Below are positions 46,201-59,091 of a DNA stretch of 64,000 nucleotides, one piece after another (the stretch's first letter is position 1; the number at the start of each line of letters is the position of its first letter). Below the pieces are notes generated by a model. It worked only from the letters and a program-made list of their open reading frames with translations. It ran no database searches and was not told the origin of the DNA. This stretch comes from Epiperipatus broadwayi (taxonomy: Eukaryota > Onychophora > Udeonychophora > Euonychophora > Peripatidae), in contig JAQFVV010013081.1 of assembly GCA_028023455.1 (NCBI GenBank), positions 62,001-126,000 of the forward strand. Reading direction: 5' to 3'. The translations under genes were made by a program, and so were the position numbers.

Positions 46201-47740
46201 AATATAAATAATAAAAAACAAATTAAAATATTCAGACAAACAATAAGGATCAAGCTTTTTCATAAATTCTTCGTTTGGAGAAATAATGAAGAAATTCTTG
46301 CCATTTGGCTAGATAAACTAATACTTTTAAAACAACTGATAAGAATGGTAAAATATAGATGCATCTTTAAGGCATATTAAAAGAAAAAGAATCGTAAAGA
46401 AAATCATAATTTTATAGAGAATCAACAGAACAAAGTCAATTATTTTTTCTATATTAATTACATCATGGCTTGACATTTATCTAGATTTTAAGTACAAAAT
46501 TCCCATTTATTAAAAAAATATTTTATCATCTATTAATCCATTAAAAAAATTAAATTATTATATATATGAGTTTACTAAGAATTGTAAATAAGCAAATAAA
46601 GTATTTCAAAAATATATACAAGTTGTTAAATTTGATAAAATAAAGTACAATGAAATTACAATAGCTGCTTTTTTTCAAAGACCCTTCCATGTACATCATA
46701 CATCACATATAATAGCTTATATTTTGTTTGTAAGTTTTGATTACACTAAAATACATATCGTTTATTAGACTGCAAATGCATACTACTTTTTAATATGGAC
46801 ATATATATTGAACAGTTGCTTTTTTATAAGTATAGAATGCATATGTAAATTTAAATTATAGTATAAACAAATTTAAAAATAATAATATAATTGTTAATAA
46901 TAAATTGAAGGGTTACATTTCCACATATACCATATTTAGTGTTCACTCAAAAAAAAATTACTGCATCTATCTTTATTTTTTTAAATAAAATGAATAACAA
47001 AATTCCAACTTTCATCACAATTAAATATGGCCTGTTGGTTTTTTTTTCTATTACATTTTTTTCCTATAGAAATGTTATAAAAGACTATGCCATCTTTAGT
47101 TTTGATGTTTTACGTTAATATTAAGTTTACAAATGTTCTTAAATTTCATAAAACTTGTAGTAATATGCTTAGAAAACATGTTATTATACAAAAACCTTTA
47201 GATGAAATTCTGAAAGCAAAGCTTTCAACATAAACCAAATAAACATTATTGATAAACATGATTGTATTTGGTGTTCTAAGACTAAAACATTTCTATTGCC
47301 ATATTATAAAATGTATTAAATTTATAAATTTTATTGTTTTGTTTTTAAACATAATTGAATGTGAAACTCTAAAAGAAAAAATGACTGCTGTCATATTTAA
47401 AATTTATTCAATGTATACATTTTAATGTTTGATTTTGTCTATTTATATTTTTGTTGTTTTTATTTATATGTGCTTATAATTTTTTTCTTTCAAGATAATT
47501 TTATTTGACCTATAGGCAAATACAAAGAAAACAACAAGAATTAAATAGATGAGGTTACAGGGTGATATATACAAAGAAGGAATGATCCAAACATCAGTAG
47601 AATACAAAATGAGTGTTAGTGAAGAACTTAATCAGTGGTTGCAAGGTGAATATATCATTCAGCCAGTCTATAATCGAATACCATTGTTAGTAAGCCCTGT
47701 TTTGGTGAGCTATGTTGTAGGGTTTTATTAAATCTTAATA
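46201..47740. other. AT-rich DNA, no gene seen
   Basis: No motifs. The plus-strand frame 47549-47731 lies just beyond the LINE at 47.75 kb and probably belongs to its 3' untranslated region read backwards. Confidence 0.5.
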
Positions 47741-47749
47741 GTTATTTTC

Positions 47750-49600
47750 ATATAAATTATTTAGAGGTTGGTTGGTCAGGTGCTGTTTAGGCCATTTGTG
47801 AATTCCCAGATTAATATGGCCAGATATGGATCTACCTCTCTCTTGTCTGTTTCTTGGATATTTTTAATTATGTTGAGAAAGCAGTTATTAAGTTCATCAA
47901 TGGTAATTTTTGAAAAATCATCTTGCATCTGGTCAACCAGATGGCAAAGTTTATGTATGTGGCAAGCCTGATTTCAGCAAAAATGCCTCTATTTAAAACT
48001 TCTTGATGTTAGATCCATCCCATTATTTTTAATGTGTTTCTGAAAGTTTTGTCTTAGTCCTTGCCAGACTGAGCAAAGGCAAAGGATATGGTCAATATCT
48101 TCCAGGCTGGAAAAATAGAAACAGCAGATAGGATCTATGTAGAAGCCTCTTTTAATAAAAAAAAAAGTAGTGCTGGAGAGACAACCAAGGTTAATTTTGA
48201 GAAGGAAGTCTATGTGTTTAGGTGCCAATTTTAATCTATGGGCTAGTTTACATAGTTTGTTTATGTCGATGGGGTGATAAGTGTGTGTCTTCTGGGTATT
48301 TGAGTTGGATAGGTTGAAGGCTTCTCAGTAGGTTATTTTTTAACTGAATATAGTCGTGGAAGGTACGATGTGAGCAAAAATGTATGAGATCTGTGTTTGA
48401 AGCCAGACGGGAGTGCACCCTGGAGGGGGTGGTCTACAGTGGGAAGAACTTGTTCTTTGGGGAATGGACATTGGAAGGTCCTGCAGTCAGAGTAAAATTT
48501 AAAGATTATATTGTAAGTTCTCTGTATTTCAAATGCTTTTATTGAATGCAGTCCCAGTCGATTCATATCTCTTGGCTTTTGAAGGGTACGCAGACTGATA
48601 AATGATCTGTGCCCACCTCTATAGAGTCGCAAACAGTAGGATTCTACTTTTTTAATGAAAGCTTCTATTGGTTTAAAGCCTGTAAGATAATATATGATCT
48701 TGGGAAGTATGAGGGAGTTTAGGAGTGATACGTTTCCAAATGTGGTTAGGTATATTCTTGAAAGGCATATTATAATGATGTCTATTTTGTTTAATAGTCT
48801 TTGTTGTATTTCCATCCTCATTGCCATGGGGGATAGGGACATATTGAATCCGAAAAAAGGCATAGCTTGTAATAAACCTGTTAAGCTGTTTAATATTCCA
48901 AATTGCCGATTTGCTCCTGTTAATCATAAACCCGTGCATCTGCCATAGTATTGTAATAAGCTTTCAAGGATGCTTATTTCTTCATGTGATTTGAGAAACA
49001 CCACCACATCATCAATCTCATAAGCAAGGGATTTATATAGATTTTAGAAGAGGAGAGCACTTAATGGGAAGCCCTCAGAATGGAGATGCAGGGCTTGAAA
49101 CCAGGGGCAGTTCTCCCATTCAGAGAGAAAAAAATCTCATGATTTGCAAGGAGATTCTCCATGATTTGAATGAAAGCCAGAGAAACCTGAAGGACCTCCA
49201 GTTCACCAAGTAGGACATCTATTCGGACAGAAAAAAAGCCCTGGCAAAATCTAGTTGGACTGTGACCAGCCAGGATTGTTTTGTTCTATGAATATGATCA
49301 ATGAGGAGTCAAATTCAGCTGACAGCATCACCAGTTGATGAACCCCTCTTGGCATATTGATGTCTGGAAACCTTTGGTATGATTTTCTCTTGAATTTTAT
49401 CTTTTATAATGCTTTCGATAATTTTGATTAGAAGAGGAACCATGGATATTAGCCTAATGTTATTTAGGTCAACAGGTAGATGTTTCTTCTTTATAAAAGG
49501 GACCACTGATATAGGATAGATCCCTGGAAGATGTAGGCTATCAGTGGCTAAGTGATCAATGATTGCCCTTTGTAACATGTATGGTACCATCAAATTGCAA
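47750..49600 (-). pseudogene. LINE copy E, RT to C-terminal region
   Basis: The minus strand reads, in order: FIKKKHLPVDLNNIRLISMV and KIIESIIKDKIQE (49593-49315), the opening RT blocks; QLDFARAFFSVRIDVLLGEL (about 49250-49190), which is RT motif A; YEIDDVVVFLKSHEEISIL (about 49030-48970), motif C with DD; the thumb ORF 48863-48333 (LLNSLILPKIIYYLTGF, MNRLGLHSIKAFEIQ); and the C-terminal zinc-finger region 48228-47989 (DPICCF, DIDHILCLC). A tail ATYINFAIWLTRCKMIFQ lies near 47955-47900. Stops and frameshifts are frequent. It has the same plan as copies A and C. Confidence 0.78.
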
Positions 49601-50310
49601 ACACAACCTTACATGCCAATGAACCTCCCTCGGATGATGAGATTACTCAACAGTCTTGTGCCCCCCCCCCCAATTAATCTCAGACATATACATCACCTTT
49701 CAAGAGCAGCAGATATGAAATCTACCAGCATTACAAGAATGGAATACATTCAAAACACAATAATAAAGTTTATTAACCAATACAACAGATACCAGAAAGA
49801 GCCATTATGACTACTCTCAGAACTTGATAGGATTAAATCAGTGCTGAAATACATCCAAGTTACAGAATACAACATCCCAGAAATCCCACACCTAAACATA
49901 CATATAAACAAACCAGAATGACTCTTGTGGAATATGTTCATATTAAGTGAAAACACTATCTGGAATAACAAGATTGCTGGACTCCAGGCTATATCAGATG
50001 GGTTCTGGGGTCAGGAAAAAGAAATCACCCACCCTCCTCTTTGTGCCTTGATGGTAACACTTACTGTGGCATCACTATGCTTAACAAAATCAGGGATTTT
50101 TATTCCATCAAACTACAGCCCATTGGAACCATTACCAGATGATGCAAGTTTGTGAAAGATTCAGATAATTCTCACAACATTACTGAAGCCAATCTCATCT
50201 CCAAAATTAAAAACCTTCCTGAACACACCCATTCCGTAATGCATGAAATCCCCAGATTTCATCATATGCGCCTACAATTATGACACTGAATTGTATTTAA
50301 AACTAAAAAA
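49601..50310 (+). pseudogene. Unidentified coding-like remnant
   Basis: The plus strand has two neighbouring frames, 49559-49810 (ending YIQNTIIKFINQYNRYQKEP) and 49925-50155 (WNNKIAGLQAISDGFWGQEK), joined by a near-open stretch LSELDRIKSVLKYIQVTEYN. Amphipathic helices and ordinary codon composition, in GC-richer DNA than the surroundings, suggest old coding sequence such as a LINE ORF1. I do not recognise it. A C run lies at 49661. Confidence 0.3.
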
Positions 50311-50329
50311 GAAAATCACGTTTGAAACT

Positions 50330-53300
50330 TGAGAATGCTATAATTAAAGAGGAAAAAATAGGGTAAGATTCGTAAAATTTAATAAGTATGTGCAATATTT
50401 TTATTGTTTGTTTACATTTTTTTTTAATTTACTGGGGGGGGGGGAGCATAAATGAAGTCCTTTATATTTATACAGCATATAAATCCAAAATATTTAAATA
50501 ATTATTAATTATCAAAATTATAACCCATTAAATAAATTCTTTAAGTTTATAGATATACTTCTGCCATCTGACTCTTAAAATAAAAAACGATTTTTATTAA
50601 ATAAAAATTAAAGATTGAAAAAAATATATGCTACCTTTGATAATAAACTTTAGACAAAAAAAAAAAAAATTATCTAGAAAATTAATGGCCTCCTTTTAAT
50701 CAAGAATCCAAGTCGAATTGTTTCTATAGCTAAAACAAACAAACAAAAAAATCTAATAATGAGTCAATGACTATATATTTTGGTGACTCGATTTTGTAAT
50801 AACTATAAATTGGTCAAAAGATATTATATACATACATGGATTAAAAACATAAATTAAAGGTAAAACAAAAGAAGTTTTTTGCTCTGTATATTTTTATAGG
50901 AGAACTAAAAAAAACTTTACAAAATAGCTTTAATAAGATAATACAAAATCTATTGAATTCAGCTTTGAACTTTATGGTTTCTTACAAGTTTTTAATTATG
51001 AATGTTTTTTTTTTTTCAGTTATACTTATGATCTCCTTTATTGATATTTATAACAATTTATATAAATGTAAAAATAAAATCATGCTACTGTCATACATAT
51101 ATATCACAGACTGTTCACTAGAAACACATAAGCCTACATTTTCATTGTCTTTGAATTACAATGTGTAGATAAGCATTATGTATAGGCATGTATATTATAT
51201 ACGATACGATTTAAATTTTCTTATCCACTCTTATCTGGAAATATATATATACCTTTACCTGATATCCACACACAAAAACATACAGAAAAAAAAACATTAA
51301 TTGTCATTTGAATATATAAATCCATTTCCTTAAATATTGTCAAGGGAAATTCATTATTATAATAAAAAATTGTAAAAATGTAATTAAAAAACCCTACTAT
51401 TTTTTTTCATTCACCAATTTAAAAACAATTAATTAAATATATACACTATTTAAAAAATAATAATAATAAAACGAAATCAAATTTACGGCAAATAAATCAA
51501 AAGGTAGGCAAAAAGTTTTATGTAACAGCAGTACAGTAAATAAACCACTTTGACGGAATAAATTTATTATTTAATTAAATAATGACAATATAATAAAAAG
51601 TAATATAATTACCTTTATATTTACTTATAGTTTGTAGGTTAATCCATAATAATCAAAAGCATTAATTAAAGTACATTTATGTTAGAGAAATTATAATCGA
51701 AACGTGGTTCTTCTGGCAAAAACAACTATTACTTGACATTTAGTGGATTAATGGAAACTATTAGAGGACAGAGGATGCAGTGAAATAAGATTATATGCAA
51801 TATATATATATTTCAAGGTTCATACCATTTTTTTTTTTTTCGATTCGTTACCTAAAAACCATTAAAGATGAATTTTATTTTTAAAATTTATTATTGGAAA
51901 ACAACAAAAAAAAATTTAAATAATTACTGGAGTGGCTAGAAAATCACTTAAGTTATAAACATAGAAAAATTAAAAATTTAAACGAATATAAATAGTTATA
52001 CTTATGGAGTATTCACACATATGACGAAGAAAAAATAAAAAGTTCTCCCCTATCACTCTAAAGAATTAATCAATAGGACAAATCCATTGTAAAGTTATAG
52101 GGGTGCCTAACTACAAACTTTTTTTTTTTTAATTAATTTTTTAAAAAAAAAAAACAACAATTTAATTACAGTACTGTAATAATTAAAGATTTTTGAAAAA
52201 TGCAAATAACATTAAACGTACACATATATTTTCTGCTTGAAAACAAATTAAATAAATAGGTAACATGTATTACAACGAATGATTAAACTCGATCATCATC
52301 GATGACATTCTTAAAATTTATTTTAATAGAAGTATTTAGAACTAATTAGATACTTTTAATGATCTTTTATTTCACTTAAATGCTGTAGACTCGAAGTATG
52401 AAGTAAATCAACTGGGTAATGGAATTTCGAAATAGAGAGAACAAATCTGCAGTAAAATAATTTTAGATATATGCAATAGTATTAAGTGAAATATATTGAA
52501 ATGAACAGCATAAATATCATGATAAATATCACATCAGTGGTTAATATTAAATATAATTAAAATAAATAGTATAATAATAATTAACTATAAATGGAATTAC
52601 AATCAAAGCTGGACTGATAGGTGAGGTAAAAAGGCACCAACTGCCTTTGCTCTGAATCGATATGACACTAAAATAAAACTCTTTTAAAATTTATTTTTTA
52701 TTAAATTAGCTAGATAAAATAAATAAATATATAAAAAAGATTTGGCGTTTTTTATGAAAAGCATACTACTTACACTCCCTCTTTAATTAATCAAAATCGT
52801 TCAATTTTTAAACAAATTTTATATTCACTCTTAAAATTTTATTTAATAATTCTTAAATTAAATGATTTTTTGTCAATAGAAATATTAATGAACGAGTTTG
52901 AAAAATCTGCACCACCCCCCTTCCTAGATATGAGTCTTGATTAGAAACAGAAGTAAATGGATTTGGATGAATTATAACGTACAATATTTTAAATTTAGTC
53001 TGTACATACTGGAATTGACAAGTGATAAAATGAGTCAAGTTTCTAAAAACATGTTAAAAAAATAAGAAATACTATTACTGATACATTGCTAGACCAAAAA
53101 AAGAGGCAGCATGATATTTTTTTGTTTTATTTTTTAAATGAGTTTTTATTATTTAGTTGATTTATTTTTATTTTTTCTCATTTTTTACTTTTATAATTTT
53201 TATTTTGTGTATTTTTTTAAATAAATATATATTTAATTGATTTATTTTATTTTAAATGTATTATTTTGATTAATAGACTATATTAAATAAGTACATAAAA

Positions 53301-53540
53301 CAGTCTCTTTTTTTCTTCTTAATTAATAGTTCTTTGCAGAACAAAAATATATTCAACAGTGTCTCATGTAGAAACAGTGAAAAAGAAAATTATGATGAGA
53401 GTTTGGTATTTGCCCATAATTGTTTTATCCTTCCAGCTAAGGATAGTTAAATTCTACATTCAGTAATCAATAATGGATAGATAGATAAGTTGATTATAGG
53501 ATAATTACCCAAAAGAAAAATCCTAAGCCTTTTGAAAAGA
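50330..53540. other. AT-rich DNA, no gene seen
   Basis: Contains a G run near 50434-50445 and poly-T and poly-A runs. Short frames at 50953-51168 and 52853-53038 are chance-like. Confidence 0.6.
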
Positions 53541-53544
53541 AGGT

Positions 53545-53630
53545 CATTTGATCCAAATTTGAACTCCATGTCATAAGCATAGCAAGCAGGTGTGCTACTT
53601 CCGTATTGTACATCTTCCTAAATAAGTACT
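53545..53630 (-). repeat. tRNA-like SINE remnant
   Basis: The minus strand has an A-box-like TACGGAAGTAGCACACC and a B-box-like GAGTTCAAATTTGGATC at tRNA-like spacing. It is GC-richer than the flanks. Degenerate. Confidence 0.4.
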
Positions 53631-55070
53631 AACTGCCTTTTTAATAATTTTAAAAGTTTGGTTTTTAAGGCTTACCTTAGAAACCAAAATTGATGTCTGG
53701 TCCTGAATATGATCCTTTATTATAGTTATTCATCAATTTATAAAAGCTCTTCATAGATATATTTTGATTTTTACATGAAGAAACTGATGACAGGTAAATT
53801 TGTGATTTAAATTATCAACACATTTTTGTATAATATGGTAGCAGTATTTGTTCTGTGAATAAAGTGACACTTAATAAAAAGTTATTACTTAAAAGACAAC
53901 AAAATGTCAAAGAGTAATTGCAACATCAACTAAATAATAATATGACAATGGGTAACAACCAATAATTTCTTATAATATGTTTGACAGTAATGCTAATCCA
54001 AAAGGTAACAGATTATAATGCTAATGAAGTAATCTTACCAGGGTTTTTTTAAAAAGACTGATTTACATATTTTAAATTATATGATAGATTTAAATAATCA
54101 TACTTTAAATAATTCATTTCACAGCAATGATTTAAAGTTACAGTATTATCTATATTGTTTTAAAAATTCACAGTCAGTATATAATTTCTTTACTGGCAGG
54201 CTAGGAAATATGTAAACCTAGATACATATAATAGGATATAAAACTTGATTATAGCACATCTGCTCTAATTTGAATTCAGCTTGTTTAAAAGAATAGTTTT
54301 CAATTATTGGCATAATTCTTATCAAGATTATTCTTTTAAAAGAACTTATATGGAATAAATAACTATGATATTAGATGGATATTGAGCCATAATTTATTTT
54401 TGATCATTATTAAATTTCTTATACTTAAGTTACTATGATGTGGTTTAATATAAAATTTTGAGATCATGTTACTTGGATAATATTGGTAAATAATTTCATT
54501 AACATGATATCTTACATTTTTGGACACTTTAAAAATATTTTACCCACTCTTATGGTCTTTCTTGATTTAATATAGTCAACAAAAAAATTTAATTCATCAA
54601 AATATTGGTTTTCATCAAGCCTGAGTTAAAATAATACTGTAAGAGAGAAAATGATTGCAGCTTTAATGGTTTCCTTGCTAATTCTCTCAATCTTGGACTT
54701 ATTATTTATAAGTTGACAATATCACTTTTTATGGTAATAATAGATTTTTTAGATGCACTTCTATGCTCACAAAGCCATGTAGAAAATAATGCTTTTCAAA
54801 TGGACTTATAAAGATTTGTTCTTCCTAAGAGGTTTCATTAATTTGTTAAATATTTCAAAGTTGCATTCTTAATAGATATATGTTTTCTTTTAAAATTGCT
54901 CTTTTTTGTTATTATTTAAAAAAGAATGTTTTATTTTGGAATCAAGTTTAAATAATCCTCAAAAACTTGTTTCCTACAATAACTTTTATGTTGTGATAAT
55001 ATAGAATTTTATGTTTTGAAAACATTATTTTTTTAATTACACTGCTTGAAATTCTAACTCCAACACTCAC
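53631..55070. other. AT-rich DNA, no gene seen
   Basis: No open frame, repeat or element end recognised. Confidence 0.5.
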
Positions 55071-55133
55071 CTTTATATTGCAATGGTATGGATGTTTGGG
55101 GTATCATAGGGTGATGGAAAACCATCATTACCC
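55071..55133 (-). other. Candidate exon (63 bp)
   Basis: On the minus strand a long T-rich tract ending TTGTTATTAATAG precedes 63 bases that end AAAG|GTGAGT, a strong donor. One frame is open throughout (VMMVFHHPMIPQTSIPLQYK). The DNA is clearly GC-richer than its surroundings. The stretch also contains a GGGTGATGG/CCATCATTACCC hairpin, so a structured repeat is an alternative. No neighbouring exon was identified. Protein not recognised. Confidence 0.3.
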
Positions 55134-56090
55134 CTATTAATAACAAATAAAATATAAAATAATAAAAGAAGTGAGCACAAGAGTCAACAGATCACCATGA
55201 ACTAACACTAAGTAATTATAACAACTACACTTATAAGGCTGCACCCCCAATAATACACAAGATAGTAAAATTAACAACAATCATTTAAAACTGATCAGCA
55301 GTCAACAAAGAAGAGAAAAATCATCAATCATAAAATCAATATTCATCAACAGTCAACTTTCTGACTGGATTTGGAAGGGATCCATTATATACAGTCTATT
55401 TATCTAGCCACATTCAGGACAGAATATAACAATTATTTTGATACATATACTAAAGTGATAATTCTTCACTCACTATAATAAAAAAATTATGTTGGGATAC
55501 AGAAACATGCTGATAATCATCAATGCTCTGATCACATAATACTACTAATGTACTGGCCAACTATAAACTTAATTTTTAATGAAAAATATTATCCAGAAGT
55601 CCAAACACAAACATACACATCTGCAACCAATAATTAACTGCTATGCTCTAATCTAGCTCAGGAAGCAAAAAACTCTAAGAACTGTTACTGTGAGTAAGAG
55701 TTAAAGAAATGTAACAGCTTATTCTAATTTATTTTAAAATAACTTTACTGGGATAATTTGTGAACAAAAATCAAATCATACACTGCCAATTCATAGAACA
55801 GATAGCTGGAGGAATAAAGACATTAACACTAGATTATTTTTAAACAATTAATTAATAAACTAACTGATTAACAATAAACAAAAATTTAAAAAATGATATA
55901 ATATGAAATTTCAAATGTATACATTCTTATCAAAAAGCATAGTTTTATTAAAAAAGGGAACTAGTTGAATTTTATTCCTAAATTAATTAATGTTTGCTTT
56001 TATTAAGTTATTTCTTTACAAACTAAAAATGGCTTTTTAATCAAAGATTAGAATATTTTAAATTAGCTTATTACTTTTATAAAAATTACT
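55134..56090. other. AT-rich DNA, no gene seen
   Basis: Slightly less AT-rich at 55180-55700 but without open frames. Nature unknown. Confidence 0.5.
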
Positions 56091-56099
56091 AAAAAGCTC

Positions 56100-56258
56100 T
56101 TTCTATAATTTTGAAGAAAAAATCACCTGAATATAAAAACATATTTCAATTGAAAAAATACTAATAAACTATTAAATATTTCTATAATTTTGAAGAAAAA
56201 ATCACCTGAATATAAAAACATATTTCAATTGAAAAAAATACTAATAAACTATTAATTA
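56100..56258. repeat. Tandem duplication, 79-bp unit
   Basis: TTCTATAATTTTGAAGAAAA starts at 56101 and again at 56180, and the copies agree almost perfectly over the full unit. Confidence 0.9.
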
Positions 56259-56736
56259 TTATAAATTGTTATAAATTTAGATATAATGTGCACATTAAAA
56301 AATACCTTTTTACCAACTGTTTACTTTTTTGGGGGAGTTGTTTGCATTTGTAATCTTCAGCTATTCCAACTGGATTTGTTCTTGAAGGTTTTTCACTTCT
56401 AATTTAATATTCACAATTTTTTTCTATTTAGCCATAGAAAATTTCAGGTTAATACACACAATCAGGATTTATCCATTTTTGTCTCCAATAAATTTTTCAG
56501 GTCAAGAAAACACATACAGACACTCATACTGTTGGCTGGAAACAAGGTTTGTGTTGCAGATTACTTAAGAGGCATGTTTCTTCTCTTTTATACTTTATTC
56601 CAGTGAAGCAGGTTACATGGAGATAGATGATATTTAAATAAACCTACTGCATAGTTGTCTTCATTTAAAAAACATTTTTATAACTAAACTCATAATGTGC
56701 TTTACACAGCTAAATTAAATATTTTACTGTTCTCTT

Positions 56737-56835
56737 CAACAACTTGGTTAGAACTTGTTTCTTTCTTCTTTAGCAGCTGGATTAAAACTGACTATCATCT
56801 TTAACAGCTGAGTCAGAATATGACTGCTTTTTATC
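56737..56835. repeat. Degenerate short repeats around CAGCTG
   Basis: AGCAGCTGGATTAAAACTGA and AACAGCTGAGTCAGAATATG are diverged neighbouring units, with a third less clear one at 56740. They contain E-box-type CAGCTG cores. Confidence 0.4.
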
Positions 56836-56914
56836 ATGTATTTAGGTCTTCTGATTGACTCACAATCTTAATTTTTAAACAACCTTGGATTCAACCAATC
56901 ACAGTCCAGTCTCC

Positions 56915-57068
56915 TACATGACATAATTTAACATTTACCAACTAGGCCTATTTTAACACAAAATATTGTTTAGCTAGTTCCCTCATTGTATTTACTTAAA
57001 AAATCCAATCATAGATTTGAAATTCCTCTTTAATTAGATTTTTTTCAAAAGTAAAAATATTCTGATAA
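56915..57068. repeat. 150-bp direct repeat, left copy
   Basis: Runs from TACATGACATAATTTAACA to AAAATATTCTGATAA and is repeated at 59092-59243 with only a small internal gap (ATCATAG against ATCAG). The pair brackets the 2.0-kb cassette 57069-59091. Confidence 0.92.
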
Positions 57069-57240
57069 CTACTTCCGGTTTGTCGGCGACGATTGCACTC
57101 GTTAATGTTCATTTGTTGAAGTTCGTTTTTCTGTTTGAAATTATGGAAAAACTATAAGGACTACGCATGCGCCTATACCATAATTCTCTTCGTCGTTTTT
57201 TCCTCTTTTCGTGGGTAGTCACCATTTTTCTGTAAGTTAA
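57069..57240 (+). promoter_or_regulatory. CpG-rich promoter-like region
   Basis: Very unlike its surroundings: ACTTCCGG (ETS-type), several CG dinucleotides, GCATGCGCC (NRF1-like half sites) and a pyrimidine-rich TTTTTTCCTCTTTTCG that could be an initiator. A CTGTAAGT donor-like site follows at 57230. The ATG of the acidic ORF lies about 120 bases further on. This is the arrangement of a broad housekeeping-type promoter. Confidence 0.5.
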
Positions 57241-57352
57241 AAAATAAAATTTTTATTAATTTTTTTGCGAATAAGGTCAATTTTTTTTAAATTTTTTTTC
57301 ACAATTTGTTAGATTAACGGAAACAAAAGTACGCAAAATAAATAAACGGGAC

Positions 57353-57680
57353 ATGATGGCCTCTGATACGGATTATTCCAGCGGTGATGAATTTGTCCCA
57401 TATAAGCCCTTTGACTCCGAGGATAGTGTTAGTTGTAGTGATCTTGAAGAATATTTTTCGTCATCAGAAGAAGAAACTCCTTTACCAGCCAAAAAGAAAA
57501 AAACTACAAGTGCTTTTCTGGATGATATCAATACACCAGGCCCGTCAACGAGTGTTCCCAACAATATCAATCGGCCAGGCCCTTCATCTAGTAACAGTAA
57601 TCTGTGTCCGAACGTAACCTGCAAACCTGTGAATGTAGAGAATTTTACTAAAACTCCAGGTTTGAAGTTTTCTATAGTAG
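57353..57680 (+). CDS. Acidic Ser/Glu-rich first exon, unknown protein (piggyBac-like N-terminus possible)
   Basis: From ATG 57353 (or 57356, which has G at +4) the frame encodes an acidic segment (DYSSGDEFVPYKPFDSEDSV, then SSSEEE), a basic patch PAKKKKT that may be a nuclear signal, and a Pro/Ser/Asn-rich stretch, to FSIV. The frame reaches a strong donor GTAG|GTAAGT at 57681. Splicing to the acceptor TTTTAG at 57865 adds TSTMDEWLTH and a stop, for about 120 residues in all. The acidic then basic layout resembles N-termini of piggyBac-type and other transposases, but no catalytic domain follows. It could be a truncated, domesticated or decoy derivative, or a small host gene. GC content and codons stand out from the flanks. 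Confidence 0.5.
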
Positions 57681-57865
57681 GTAAGTATTCAATTTTAGAT
57701 TTTTTTTAATGTTATTTGATAAAAAACTTTTATCAACTATTATCGAAGAAATACTAATAAATATGCCACTCAAGAAAAATGACACTGATTTTTTACTCTA
57801 TGATAGGTAGCACATATGAAAGGTAATGTTTTTATTATTGTTTTTTTTTTGTTGGTTTGTTTTAG

Positions 57866-57900
57866 TGACCAGCACAATGGATGAATGGTTGACACACTGA
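57866..57900 (+). CDS. Candidate second coding segment of the acidic ORF
   Basis: After the acceptor GTTTGTTTTAG the frame continues from the first exon (shared codon GTG) through TSTMDEWLTH to TGA at 57898-57900. The intron would be 185 bases. Confidence 0.35.
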
Positions 57901-58672
57901 TTCAAGACTATTTACAATTTAATTCCTCTCTAGCAAATTGATTGTATATAATGCAGTAATTTTTTTCTGTTTTTACTAATTTTTGTTTTACTAACATGGT
58001 TTTCATTGTTTTTGTTTTACTAATTTAGTTTTTATTTGTTGTTTTATTAACTTGTTTTTTTACTAACTTCATTTTATACTTTATAGGCATATGACTGCCT
58101 GATTGCCTTCCTTATTAGAATTTTGTTTCAGCTTCATTACTGATTACTTTTTCCAATTGGTAAACAAGATCTGGCATGATGAAATATTTTGCATATTTAT
58201 ATTAGCATATATGAACAGGTATGCTTCTCTGGAAGACGTATCTTGGAAGAGGTAGAATATAAACATTTTTTATATAAATATCTGCCATAGAACCTTTTTA
58301 GTAATCATTGACTGTCTGTTGAAATGAGAAATTTGTAAATTGTTTTCTGTATTGGCAATGATTATTCAGTATGATGATGATGTTATAAACAAGGTTGGTT
58401 TATCCAAAGTCTAAAATCAAAATAGTGCATCTTGTTTAACAGGCTTTTGAGTTTTCCCATAACCATTAGCAGAACTTTCATGATTCATACATATACACCA
58501 CTTTTATAATATACATATACCTGTACTATGATGATGATGATGACATTTTATTTTTTATTGTATTTATAATGGTAAGTAATAATTTTCCACTTCCTTCATT
58601 ATTTTTATATTCTGTTAGAATTTTAATTTTTTTAATTTTTATCTTTTATTAGGGAGAACTCTTTTCTTCCAG

Positions 58673-58768
58673 GCGCCTTGACAATTTGCAACAGTTGGGG
58701 TAGAAGATAAAAATGAAGAACTCTTATAGGAACATTTTCGGACATTGTAAAGCTATGGATTATCTCAG
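58673..58768 (+). other. Candidate non-coding exon
   Basis: TTTTCTTCCAG|GCGCC and ATCTCAG|GTAAGA bracket 96 bases with stops in all three frames. It would be a 3' untranslated exon of the cassette transcript if real. Confidence 0.35.
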
Positions 58769-59074
58769 GTAAGACTTATTATATATCTTTAGAAAGATTT
58801 TTTTGTGAGGAATACAAAGAAATTATCACTGAAGATGTAATTTGCATTTTAATTAATGTTAATTTCCAAATTATGAACAAACAATAAAATAATAATTATT
58901 TCGGTTGTGAAAATTTCTTTTTTTCCTTATTTTTTATATAGTTATCACTATTTATTTTATGCTTATTGTTTTCCTTAGTTTTTCTAGTTTCTAGCAATGT
59001 AATTGTTTTTGCTCTAACATAATTCAAACTGAAGTTATTGTGAAAATTGTGTATCAGGCCAGTATTTTAAAAAG

Positions 59075-59091
59075 TTCAATATGGCGGCTTG
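59075..59091. promoter_or_regulatory. YY1-like motif at right edge of cassette
   Basis: CAATATGGCGGCTTG contains the ATGGCGGC core of YY1-type promoter sites, directly before the right 150-bp repeat. An isolated match only. Confidence 0.3.

Noticed and set aside
50430-50446. G run as a G-quadruplex regulatory element
   Set aside because: A single uninterrupted homopolymer run, like the C runs at 30677 and 49661, without the spaced tracts of a typical quadruplex.
57373-57624. 83-codon minus-strand ORF opposite the acidic ORF
   Set aside because: Shadow of the plus-strand acidic frame, which has the promoter and splice context.
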